IMG/VR virus record: IMGVR_UViG_3300020190_000032 | Location: 1-64,000 of that record | Strand: one strand, 5' to 3' | DNA from: a virus | DNA: 64,000 nt | Shown: positions 6,245 through 12,455 of the stretch, piece by piece | Numbering within the stretch: position 1 is the stretch's first letter | How the letters are laid out: each line of letters begins with the position of its first letter | Notes under the pieces: generated by a model | Told to the model about the DNA's origin: nothing | Database searches by the model: none | What the model saw: the letters and a program-made list of their open reading frames with translations, nothing else | Program-made: the position numbers and the translations under genes

Positions 6245-6640
6245 GTGCCAACTCCACGCGGTCCCCACAAACTGGCCAACACCAGGAGGCTGGTTGGTAA
6301 GGAGATTTTGCGTCACGTCCCATCATTTTACTTTGAAGGGGACGGAACAACGCCTGTTACTCAAGCGAGAGTAGAGGTTCGCCAGAATGAAATTACAGCT
6401 CCAGCCTTGATTTCGATAAGAAGAAACGAGTTAGCCGTGGATCATTTCTACCTGTCGAGCCAGGGAATGTTCGGCGTGGACTATGTTGAGTATAATTACC
6501 GCAGTTTTGCTGAATTAACCAGACTTCAGCGGCAATTATTTGAAAAGGGTGAGTTCAGGTGCGACCCTGACCAGCGTTTCCTGGTTTCTTTAGCGAATCA
6601 TGAGTATGAAGCTTACAAACCCGAGTATGCTTTTGTATAG
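6245..6640 (+). CDS. Hypothetical protein, 131 aa
   Basis: Unrecognised, GTG start (no ATG until residue 75). Basic N-terminus MPTPRGPHKLANTRRLVGKEIL, then a beta-rich part with DHFYLSSQGMFGVDYVEYNYR. A promoter-motif variant lies 32 bases upstream. A separate transcription unit converges on it from the minus strand (6642-6764), leaving a one-base gap. Confidence 0.6.
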   Translation: MPTPRGPHKLANTRRLVGKEILRHVPSFYFEGDGTTPVTQARVEVRQNEITAPALISIRRNELAVDHFYLSSQGMFGVDYVEYNYRSFAELTRLQRQLFEKGEFRCDPDQRFLVSLANHEYEAYKPEYAFV

Positions 6641-6641
6641 A

Positions 6642-6764
6642 TTAATACATATTTTCGTTTTTTCCGATAATATAACCCATGATCATGCCGCACATTAGGG
6701 CGATGGTCATATAGAGGCAGGTTGCTGCGAAGTCAATAAGCATCGAGAACTCTTCTTGTGACAT
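6642..6764 (-). CDS. Small membrane protein, 40 aa
   Basis: MSQEEFSMLIDFAATCLYMT followed by a hydrophobic helix (ALMCGMIMGYIIG) and a charged end KNENMY. It occupies the minus strand of the 6641-6833 gap between two plus-strand genes. A minus-strand TATAAT (complement of about 6784-6789) lies about 20 bases before the ATG, the same promoter-to-start spacing seen elsewhere. Function unknown. Confidence 0.55.
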   Translation of the reverse strand: MSQEEFSMLIDFAATCLYMTIALMCGMIMGYIIGKNENMY

Positions 6765-6833
6765 GATTTTGATCTTTTTACTATTATACAACTTAGATCA
6801 TAGGGCTAGAATGGCATATGTTATGGGTTCAAA

Positions 6834-7064
6834 ATGAAAATGAAAAAGCTTGATTATGGTCTTGGATTGCTTACAGGCTTTGCTCTTGGAAGTCTTTTCC
6901 TTCTGTTCCCATCCTTCTTGGAGGCTTTCAAACCACCCCAGAAAGGGGTGGAGTCGCCCCGTTTTGAAGTGGTTGATAATTACAAGGGATGCGATATCGT
7001 CCGTTGGGAACCTTCGGGTTATGCTGAGTATAAATTTTTTCTCGATTGCAGGAGTCTAAAATAA
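6834..7064 (+). CDS. Membrane-anchored protein, 76 aa
   Basis: N-terminal helix (about residues 6-26, LDYGLGLLTGFALGSLFLLF) then a short extracytoplasmic-looking domain with two cysteines (KGCDIVRWEP and FLDCRSLK). Two in-frame ATGs (6834, 6840) could serve. GGCATATGTTATGG at 6813 is a weak promoter match. Function unknown. Confidence 0.6.
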   Translation: MKMKKLDYGLGLLTGFALGSLFLLFPSFLEAFKPPQKGVESPRFEVVDNYKGCDIVRWEPSGYAEYKFFLDCRSLK

Positions 7065-7066
7065 CA

Positions 7067-7267
7067 ATGCAAGTAGTAGAAACTGAAGATGGGTTCGAAA
7101 TTTCTTGGGACCCAAACGACCCAGTTGAACGTGCCCTTAACGACTGGACTGAGCAAGATTTTTTGCAAATCATACTAAAAGAAGCTGAAAGAGTGCTGGC
7201 AAAACATGAAATTGCACAAAATGGTTCAGATGAGAACACTTTTGAGAAAGTCTTTATGGCAAAATAG
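7067..7267 (+). CDS. Small acidic protein, 66 aa, paralogue of the 57044 gene
   Basis: Starts MQVVETEDGFEISWDPNDPV with a GGAG site 12 bases upstream. It matches the 57044-57214 product along its N-terminal half: pattern V.E.EDG...I.WD..P......W.E.DF/W...I. The shared unit suggests a beta hairpin followed by a helix. Function unknown for both; the second copy sits directly in front of the large terminase. A longer TTG start at 7046 is less likely. Confidence 0.6.
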   Translation: MQVVETEDGFEISWDPNDPVERALNDWTEQDFLQIILKEAERVLAKHEIAQNGSDENTFEKVFMAK

Positions 7268-7270
7268 GAC

Positions 7271-7376
7271 ACGTTCATTCGCTGTTTTTGAATAGCGAAC
7301 GGAAGTAAGCCGACTTTTACTCGTATTCTTGATAAACGCTATTTATCAAGAATCCTGATAGCCGACTGAAGGAACG
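7271..7376 (+). promoter_or_regulatory. Glutamine riboswitch (downstream-peptide / glnA type)
   Basis: Conserved blocks of the family are visible: CGTTCATTCGC at 7272, P2 TTCGCT/AGCGAA (7278-7283 with 7294-7299), AACGGAAGTAAGCCGAC after it, and GCCGACTGAAGGAACGC at 7361-7377, with P1 pairing CGTTC (7272-7276) to GAACG (7372-7376). A long variable hairpin (about 7324-7352, 11-bp stem) is inserted. This class binds L-glutamine and is known in cyanobacteria and cyanophages in front of glnA or short peptide genes. Here it precedes the 62-residue gene at 7407. It would make that gene respond to host nitrogen status. Confidence 0.85.
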
Positions 7377-7406
7377 CTCTTTAACCCTCGTTAAGGAGAT
7401 TCTGTT

Positions 7407-7595
7407 ATGTCGATTGCGACATATCGCGGTGTCAAGTATGACACTGACGTGCCCAAAAAAGAGTATGAGCAATGGTGGAATAAGATTCACCATGATGCCT
7501 CGCGGCATCTCATGTATCGCGGACGGGATTACCGTCCGTGTCAAACCAGCAAAGTCGTAGCATCTGCTACAATTTCGTTGCTGGAGGAACCATGA
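7407..7595 (+). CDS. DUF4278-like YRG-motif peptide, 62 aa, under riboswitch control
   Basis: Has two YRG.xY-type motifs (TYRGVKYD near residue 6 and MYRGRDYRP near residue 36), characteristic of the short cyanobacterial DUF4278 proteins. It lies 30 bases after a glutamine riboswitch and has a good AAGGAGA ribosome site 7 bases before ATG. It is the expected product of a downstream-peptide locus, probably a nitrogen-responsive small regulator, but the target is unknown. The stop overlaps the next ATG (ATGA). Confidence 0.75.
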   Translation: MSIATYRGVKYDTDVPKKEYEQWWNKIHHDASRHLMYRGRDYRPCQTSKVVASATISLLEEP

Positions 7596-7732
7596 CTACA
7601 CTCGCTCTGATTCAAGCACAACTCAAAAAACAGCAAAAGATCGGAAATTTTCCGTACTTGCGCTGGAAGCTGGCACAGGAGAAGGCAAATGCCATTACTA
7701 AAGCGATGGGAGAGGCCATCAGAAGGGCCTAA
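7592..7732 (+). CDS. Hypothetical protein, 46 aa
   Basis: Short helical basic protein MTTLALIQAQLKKQQKIGNF ending EAIRRA. The start overlaps the preceding stop (ATGA) and has GGAGG 4 bases upstream. Second gene of the riboswitch operon, so probably also nitrogen regulated. Function unknown. Confidence 0.65.
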   Translation: MTTLALIQAQLKKQQKIGNFPYLRWKLAQEKANAITKAMGEAIRRA

Positions 7733-7838
7733 ACGCAACGATAAAAGCCGTCAGGCATCAGCGCGTCTAAGGCAAATCAAGAAGGCCACAAAGGCCCAAA
7801 TGAAGCGGCTCCGGGAACGGGGCCGTTTTTCTTTTTGA
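7689..7838 (+). CDS. Highly basic protein, 49 aa, overlapping gene
   Basis: Frame MPLLKRWERPSEGPKRNDKS through RLRERGRFSF, about one third Lys/Arg, with AGGAG 7 bases before the ATG. It overlaps the 7592 gene by 44 bases in another frame, and its last codons form the stem and U tract of the operon terminator. The composition suggests nucleic-acid binding. Not recognised. Confidence 0.5.
   Translation: MPLLKRWERPSEGPKRNDKSRQASARLRQIKKATKAQMKRLRERGRFSF
7806..7836 (+). terminator. Terminator of the riboswitch operon
   Basis: 7-bp stem CGGCTCC/GGGGCCG (one G-U), loop GGGAAC, then TTTTTCTTTTT. It overlaps the 3' end of the 7689 gene. Confidence 0.85.
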
Positions 7839-7839
7839 A

Positions 7840-7907
7840 GGGCACTTCCGGGAATCGAACCCAGCATTCTAGGCTGTCTGCCTAACGTGTTCCTACACCA
7901 AAGCGCC
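7840..7907 (-). tRNA. Atypical tRNA, anticodon GAC (Val) by position
   Basis: On the minus strand: acceptor GGCGCTT/AAGTGCC (7 bp, one G-U), T8, short D arm GTGT-AGGA-ACAC, anticodon arm TTAGG-CAGACAG-CCTAG, variable loop AATG, and a textbook T arm CTGGG-TTCGATT-CCCGG. Length 68 without CCA. Anticodon GAC is the complement of 7876-7878. Odd points are a four-base D loop and A instead of the near-universal U at position 33. It may therefore be a degenerate tRNA, a tRNA-like RNA, or be misaligned. The T arm and acceptor make chance unlikely. Confidence 0.55.
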
Positions 7908-8039
7908 AGAGGCCCCCATGTTTGAGCTTCGCACTGAGAGGCTTTGGGGGACTGCAGGAGGCGATCAACTCCCCTGGCCTACCGAAATAGGACTTCGTAC
8001 ACAAACCAAGTATTAGAGGACTTGATTTGGGATAGATGA

Positions 8040-8104
8040 CTGAGGCGTGGGTATGCACCGACAATCGGGCTGGCGAACCAGGCGTAACGACCCAGAAGCC
8101 TCAG
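8040..8104 (-). ncRNA. Compact branched RNA fold between phosphoesterase and tRNA
   Basis: 65-base element closed by a perfect 7-bp helix CTGAGGC/GCCTCAG. Inside are TGGGT/ACCCA (5 bp), a CTGG-TTCG-CCAG tetraloop hairpin and a CCGA-TTG-TCGG hairpin. The strand is inferred from its position 9 bases after the minus-strand phosphoesterase stop; the helices would also form on the plus strand. The rest of 7908-8113 has further hairpins (CGAA-ATAGGAC-TTCG near 7983) and no convincing gene. Function unknown. Confidence 0.45.
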
Positions 8105-8113
8105 CTCTATCGA

Positions 8114-8647
8114 TTACATTATACCAAGATCTTGTAGTCGCTTGCGTACAACGTTCCACGAAATTGGGGTGTAGTTAATGTTTTCTACGCAGACGTTGAA
8201 ATATCGGAGATCTGGTAATCCTGTTTTTTCATCAGGAACAAGGCGAAAATGCAAGTGCCCGTGAATATTGGCCGAATACCGTGTTAAGTTCACTGGGTGA
8301 ACTGGTATATGAGTCAGAATTGCTCTATCAAGATAATGACATCCTCTTACGTCTTTGAAGTAAGGGAGATAATCGCTCATTTTAAAAATATCATGATTAC
8401 CACGAATTAATACCTTTGTACCATAAAGATAATCAAGACACTTTAAGCCCCTGCGAGGTATTGCAACGTCACCAAGAACATAGACTTTATCGTTTGGTGT
8501 GACGACACTGTTCCAGTTGCGAATCAGGTCATGGTTCATCTCCTCAATATCATCCCATGGTCGCAGAGGCGTGCCGTCGTCACGCAAAAATTTACACACG
8601 TTCGTGTGCCCGAAGTGCATATCGGATATCAGGAAAGTTTCTGCCAT
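8114..8647 (-). CDS. Calcineurin-like metallophosphoesterase, 177 aa
   Basis: Carries all five metal-binding blocks of the family in order: SDMHFGH (residues 8-14), VLGDVA (about 58), RGNHD (about 82), LTHIPVH (about 111) and HGHLH (about 129). Such phage enzymes hydrolyse phosphomonoesters or diesters, possibly in nucleotide or RNA-end processing. The length is typical of stand-alone phage versions. It is a single minus-strand gene at the border between accessory and structural blocks, divergent from the neck gene at 8697. Confidence 0.9.
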   Translation of the reverse strand: MAETFLISDMHFGHTNVCKFLRDDGTPLRPWDDIEEMNHDLIRNWNSVVTPNDKVYVLGDVAIPRRGLKCLDYLYGTKVLIRGNHDIFKMSDYLPYFKDVRGCHYLDRAILTHIPVHPVNLTRYSANIHGHLHFRLVPDEKTGLPDLRYFNVCVENINYTPISWNVVRKRLQDLGIM

Positions 8648-8667
8648 AAGCCTATTTTACCGTTGTT

Positions 8668-8677
8668 GGCAATCTAG
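8668..8677 (+). promoter_or_regulatory. Promoter-motif copy (GGCAATCTAG)
   Basis: 29 bases before the ATG at 8697. The block AATCTAGCCT recurs in front of the tape measure gene (13151). Confidence 0.5.
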
Positions 8678-8696
8678 CCTAGGATTATTCTCTGGC

Positions 8697-9206
8697 ATGG
8701 CAAGTCCACTTTTAGAATTTGCAAATGCCAAGGTTAGAATTGTATCACCTGATACAGTTTCAAGGGATAATGATGGTCGTTTTGTAACAGCAGACAATAC
8801 TCATTATCTGCTCATATGTTACATGAAAAGAGTTCAATATACCGGTGTAACTTCGGGATCAAGGAAAATTCCACTAGCTTCAGAGCTTGACGGTCAGATG
8901 CTGCCAGGCGCAAGTGGGGATGAATTTTATTACAGAGGATATGCATTAGAGAAAGCTGTAATCGCAAGCGATGATCCCTGGATTCAAGATGAAGATGTTT
9001 CTACTTATGCATTCATGCCTCTTCTTGGGAACGAAGATTTCCTAAGGCCCCAGTCAGAAGTGTTGTTTACATTTGGCAGCCAGGAGCCTATGAGAGCTGT
9101 TATTCAACGCTGTAACGGTAAATTTGGCGGAACCGGTATTGATGAAATCATTTACCCTGCTATTGGCATTGAGTTTCAACTAACTGGAGCCGAAGTATTA
9201 AATTAA
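8697..9206 (+). CDS. Head-tail connector or minor virion protein, 169 aa
   Basis: Starts MASPLLEFANAKVRIVSPDT. It is predicted beta-rich with no membrane segment. The start is set by the 29-base spacing to the promoter motif; an upstream-extended frame is antisense to the phosphoesterase and rejected. Its stop shares an A with the next ATG (TAATG), and the next gene is gp10-like. In phages this position usually codes for a neck or head-closure protein. Specific role inferred from order only. Confidence 0.55.
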   Translation: MASPLLEFANAKVRIVSPDTVSRDNDGRFVTADNTHYLLICYMKRVQYTGVTSGSRKIPLASELDGQMLPGASGDEFYYRGYALEKAVIASDDPWIQDEDVSTYAFMPLLGNEDFLRPQSEVLFTFGSQEPMRAVIQRCNGKFGGTGIDEIIYPAIGIEFQLTGAEVLN

Positions 9207-9760
9207 TGGCAAAAAACAAAGGTTTCGGTAAAGCCATCAAAGGAATTGCTTCCCTTGAAAAAAGCATGCAAGCAATAGCAAAACTTAAAGGCTTTAATGG
9301 TACGGCTAAATTCAACACCAAATTAGATCTCAGTGGCGTTGAAGAATTAAAAGAATTTGCACGTTATATTGACGCGCTGCCTGGAAAGATTGAAGAGGCG
9401 CATCACAAAACAATGGAAGTTATAGCATTAAGATTAAAGGAAGCCCTTGACGAGGCAATGAATGCAAATGTTTGGCAGTGGATATCTGACACTAGAGATA
9501 TTATTGATACCGGTGCCCTAAGGGAATCGGGTCGTGTGTCTTACAACAGATCTAGTCAGAATATATCAATTATATATGGAGAAGAGTATGCAGCGATTGT
9601 TCATTATGGTGGATATGTAAAATCTGGCTATAACAGTGATGTGCAAATATACTATCCAGCAAGACCTTGGATTCAGGCCGTTTTAACAGGAACAAACGGC
9701 ATAGCGATGTTCCCGTTTGCGGCGATATATAAAACGGAGTTCTTTAAGTTTTTTAGTTAA
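9206..9760 (+). CDS. HK97 gp10-like tail completion / neck protein, 184 aa
   Basis: The C-terminal half shows the family layout DTGALRESGRVSYN, then YAAIVHYGGYV and ARPWIQAVL, as in HK97-gp10-like virion morphogenesis proteins. The N-terminus is basic and helical. These proteins sit at the head-tail interface and help join tails to heads. Coupled to the upstream gene by TAATG. Confidence 0.8.
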   Translation: MAKNKGFGKAIKGIASLEKSMQAIAKLKGFNGTAKFNTKLDLSGVEELKEFARYIDALPGKIEEAHHKTMEVIALRLKEALDEAMNANVWQWISDTRDIIDTGALRESGRVSYNRSSQNISIIYGEEYAAIVHYGGYVKSGYNSDVQIYYPARPWIQAVLTGTNGIAMFPFAAIYKTEFFKFFS

Positions 9761-9765
9761 GAGTT

Positions 9766-9775
9766 GGTATACTAT
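9766..9775 (+). promoter_or_regulatory. Promoter-motif copy (GGTATACTAT)
   Basis: 27 bases before the ATG at 9793. The spacing favours ATG 9793 over TTG 9781 as the chaperone start. Confidence 0.6.
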
Positions 9776-9792
9776 GGCGCTTGATTTCAGAT

Positions 9793-10386
9793 ATGAGAAC
9801 TCTTCCTTTTGTTGTAAAGCCTAAAAGGGTTTTTACCACTGTTAAGATCGGCAGGGAAGACATCGGCATCCTTGAAATCGAGAAGCGGGGTTACTTAACG
9901 GTAAGCGAAAAGGCATTTGTTGATGCCGTAATGCAAGGTGCCGATGCAGTAACCTCAGTCGTGGCCCTGGCAACACGAATTAGCAGTAAAACGGGTCATA
10001 CAACTGAAGAATGCTATACCGCAATTATGGGCGCAATCCAAGGTGATCTCACAAGTCGCTTTGCAATTAAAATTAAAGAACAGTATCCTGATGAACTGGG
10101 TACGATTCTGACGCAGATGTCAGAGTCTGTGCAGAAACGTGCCATTGCTGCAGCTACAGTTCTGATCAAATCAAGAATTGATTCTGAGTGGAGCGTGGAA
10201 GACACTCTGGAACAGGATCCTGAGCTAATTAATGCCTTTGCGGAATTTTACGGCCAAGAAGAAGCCGGCATTGCAGCAGCTTCAGAAGGGGAAGCAACTG
10301 AGCCCACAGCGGAAGAAATTGTGGGAAAGTCAACAGAGGAGAATGGGCAAGAGTCATCGAATTCGACTCAATCTTCTGGGAATTAA
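9793..10386 (+). CDS. Tail assembly chaperone, short form (gpG-like), 197 aa
   Basis: Helical protein starting MRTLPFVVKPKRVFTTVKIG, with an acidic Ser/Glu-rich tail after residue 160. It is identified by the frameshift arrangement: a lambda-type GGGAAAG heptamer in the correct phase (10323-10329), followed by a long open -1 frame (to 10958). In lambda, gpG and gpGT bind the tape measure and tail tube during tail assembly. Unusually, the pair lies upstream of the tail terminator and tail tube genes instead of directly before the tape measure. Confidence 0.75.
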   Translation: MRTLPFVVKPKRVFTTVKIGREDIGILEIEKRGYLTVSEKAFVDAVMQGADAVTSVVALATRISSKTGHTTEECYTAIMGAIQGDLTSRFAIKIKEQYPDELGTILTQMSESVQKRAIAAATVLIKSRIDSEWSVEDTLEQDPELINAFAEFYGQEEAGIAAASEGEATEPTAEEIVGKSTEENGQESSNSTQSSGN

Positions 10387-10958
10387 AAGTTTTATTTCCT
10401 GGTGACTCAGAATTTACTTTTAATCGATATTGGGATCTTCCTTATCGCTATGTTCTGGATGCGTATGATTTCGCAAAGAAAGAACAGGTAAGGAATTGGC
10501 ACGTTCAAGAGGCACCTACAGCTCTTCTTACCTCTGTCATTGCTAACTCCAATAGAGATCCCAAGAAAAAAAGAGAACCATACAAGATGGATGATTTCTT
10601 CTTGTATCAACCTCGCGATGCAAAAAATATCCCAACTAGCGTGTATGGCGCTGCTGCGATGGAGCTTGCAGCTAAAAATCTTCTGCCTCCTTGGGCATTA
10701 TTTGTGTTTAAGGACCTTAAGGAAGCTTCTGATGGCCCACCACCACAGTTGCTTGCTTACATTGGTGAAAATGCGATGATACTTGCGCCGTTACACTACG
10801 AAGATAGAGTTAAAGGTATGGTGATAGCAACCGAGTCAGCAAGTCAAAAACGCATGACAATGACATCACCATGCGGCAGAAAAATATATGTTGAACTGCC
10901 ATTTGTTAATGGCAAGTTCTACGCACAAGAAGATGTCGAACTGCCTTTAATTAGCTAG
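9793..10958 (+). CDS. Tail assembly chaperone, frameshifted form (gpGT-like), about 388 aa
   Basis: Joins 9793-10329 to 10329-10958 by a -1 slip. The T part begins VNRGEWARVIEFDSIFWELK and continues through DLPYRYVLDAYDFAKKEQVR and MDDFFLYQPRD to the end ELPLIS. A free-standing start at 10587 is possible but would drop about 85 well-conserved-looking residues. By analogy with lambda, a few percent of ribosomes would make the long form. The gene ends 8 bases into the convergent HNH gene. Confidence 0.75.
10323..10329 (+). promoter_or_regulatory. Programmed -1 ribosomal frameshift site GGGAAAG
   Basis: Read as GTG GGA AAG in the gpG frame, giving the X-XXY-YYZ heptamer G-GGA-AAG, the same sequence as the lambda G/GT slip site. 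Slipping back one base enters a frame free of stops to 10958. The -1 frame has a stop at about 10290, just upstream, so the overlap window is 10293-10386 and the heptamer lies inside it. Confidence 0.85.
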
Positions 10959-11337
10959 CCATCCACTGCTCATAGATGCAGCTTTGGACGATACCTGTTT
11001 GCAGCCAGTTCTTAATTCTCAGTTCTGAAGTAGCCGAATAAAACTCCTGCCTCCTGTACCATTGGGTCCATTCTTCACTACCCTTGGAATGATTGCATCT
11101 CTTGCAAGCCGGAACGCAATTACTGGTGCGATCTTCGCCTCCTTTACTCTTAGGTCTAACATGATCCAAAGTTAGGCTCTTTATGTCGATTGGCGGGCTG
11201 CCACAATAAGCACATTTGTTGTCCCATGCATCACGAATCGATTGCCTCCAAAGACGCTTTGCTTCTTTACCGCTCATGGCCTCAAGGTTGAAAAGGTACT
11301 CACAAGCCCTTTCTCGGGGCGTGTTCCAGAGGCTCAT
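10951..11337 (-). CDS. HNH endonuclease, 128 aa
   Basis: Zinc-type HNH domain in residues about 40-90: CAYC, then LDHVRPKSKGGEDRTSNCVP and CKRCNHSKG, giving the two CxxC pairs and the catalytic LDHV...N...H residues. Stand-alone HNH genes in phages are usually mobile homing endonucleases. This one is inserted antisense between two tail genes and overlaps the chaperone stop by 8 bases. It could instead help DNA packaging, as in HK97, but it is far from the terminase. Confidence 0.9.
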   Translation of the reverse strand: MSLWNTPRERACEYLFNLEAMSGKEAKRLWRQSIRDAWDNKCAYCGSPPIDIKSLTLDHVRPKSKGGEDRTSNCVPACKRCNHSKGSEEWTQWYRRQEFYSATSELRIKNWLQTGIVQSCIYEQWMAS

Positions 11338-11420
11338 CGTCTACGGGGCAGGAATGGTGTAGACGACGAAACGACCAATCGTCATAAGCATTCTTGCACC
11401 TGCTATATGGTTCCACCTAT

Positions 11421-11430
11421 GGCACCCTAG
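11421..11430 (+). promoter_or_regulatory. Promoter-motif copy (GGCACCCTAG)
   Basis: 32 bases before the ATG at 11453. It restarts transcription of the tail genes downstream of the antisense HNH gene. Confidence 0.6.
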
Positions 11431-11452
11431 TGAGCAGGAATTTAAGCAGAAA

Positions 11453-12355
11453 ATGAATCAAGTTTATCCAGATACTCCTGGTGTAATCTATAGGATTCTT
11501 GCTGCTGATCCTGAATTCAGTTCACATATTGGCAGTTACAAGTTTGCTAATAATCAAATAGAAGATGCAATTAGCATGTTAACACCAGGCAGCAGTGTTC
11601 CTTCTGTTCAAAGTGTTACTGGCGTTGAATGCATTATTCATGATATTTCTGATATCAAAAGAGTTGACTTCCTTACTGATAACAGTATTCTAGTTAATGA
11701 ATGGAAAGTCTTCCTTGTTGCATGGGATCCGGCGACTGGCGAAGATGTAAACAACGCTGCCCGCCGGATCATGGAACTATTTCGTGGGGCGACATCGACG
11801 CAGACCGTAAGAACGTCAGAGGGCTTGAATGCAAGAGTTCAGACGGTAGTGACAATCCCATCCAATCAACCACTTGACATTGATGGAATGGCCATCTATG
11901 GTCCGCAGCCTACTGTTACTTTAACGTCCAACAATAATTATATCTTGCCTGGTCAAGATGTAATTATCTCTTGGGTAACTACTAATGCACTGCGTGCAAC
12001 ACTGAGCGAAGGCATTGGGAATATTCCCTTGACAGGTAATCAGACTTTTACTGTTGATAGAACCACGACCTATAGTATTAGCGCAGAAAACGACTTTACA
12101 AGTGCGACAGCAGGAATTGAGATCGTAGTGTTAGATCCTGTCGTGGCAATGTTTGAAGTCAACCGAGTTGGATTGACCAATCAATATACATTTACTTGGG
12201 CGACATCTCATGCGCAAGAAGTCAGGTTCAATGGTCGTTATGACTGGCCCTTAAATGGTAGCACGACGCTAACCGTTACTTCTCCTACTGAATTCATTTT
12301 AGAGGCTTACAGTACACAAGGAACGGACGAGGCATCTGTAACAGTCACACCGTAA
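11453..12355 (+). CDS. Tail terminator-like protein with C-terminal Ig-like domains, 300 aa
   Basis: Residues 1-145 (VYPDTPGVIYRILAADPEF through VVTIPSNQPLDIDGMAIY) fit a tail terminator or tail completion protein from their length and their place before the tail tube. Residues about 150-225 and 228-300 look like two beta-sandwich Ig-like repeats (TLTSNNNYILPGQDVIISW; YTFTWATSHAQEVRFNG) with the Trp and Thr pattern of such modules. Tail terminators normally lack these, so this is a domain fusion that may decorate the upper tail or bind surface sugars. Confidence 0.6.
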   Translation: MNQVYPDTPGVIYRILAADPEFSSHIGSYKFANNQIEDAISMLTPGSSVPSVQSVTGVECIIHDISDIKRVDFLTDNSILVNEWKVFLVAWDPATGEDVNNAARRIMELFRGATSTQTVRTSEGLNARVQTVVTIPSNQPLDIDGMAIYGPQPTVTLTSNNNYILPGQDVIISWVTTNALRATLSEGIGNIPLTGNQTFTVDRTTTYSISAENDFTSATAGIEIVVLDPVVAMFEVNRVGLTNQYTFTWATSHAQEVRFNGRYDWPLNGSTTLTVTSPTEFILEAYSTQGTDEASVTVTP

Positions 12356-12383
12356 AAGTAAAAATTAAGTAGGGTTCCATTTT

Positions 12384-12455
12384 GGCAACCTACAGGAGAG
12401 GGGTGGGTCCCCCCGATTTTGTCGTTTCGGCCGGATTCATTCCGGATTTTTATCC
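12384..12455 (+). promoter_or_regulatory. Leader of the tail tube gene: promoter-motif copy and hairpins
   Basis: GGCAACCTAC at 12384 matches the phage promoter motif. The following 60 bases hold a GGGG/CCCC hairpin (about 12399-12415) and CCGGA-TTCAT-TCCGG followed by ATTTTT (12431-12451), then ATCC against the GTG start. The stem-loop plus U tract next to the start codon resembles the arrangement before 3713, 33894 and 36243. No gene is supported here. Confidence 0.5.

Noticed and set aside
7882-8064. Minus-strand 60-codon frame
   Set aside because: Overlaps the tRNA and structured RNA interval; no ribosome site.
8040-8104. Second tRNA in the folded interval
   Set aside because: A 7-bp acceptor-like helix exists, but no T arm or anticodon loop of tRNA type can be placed.
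10587-10958. Separate gene starting at ATG 10587
   Set aside because: Open frame extends upstream to the GGGAAAG slip site, so it is better read as the frameshifted T part of the chaperone.
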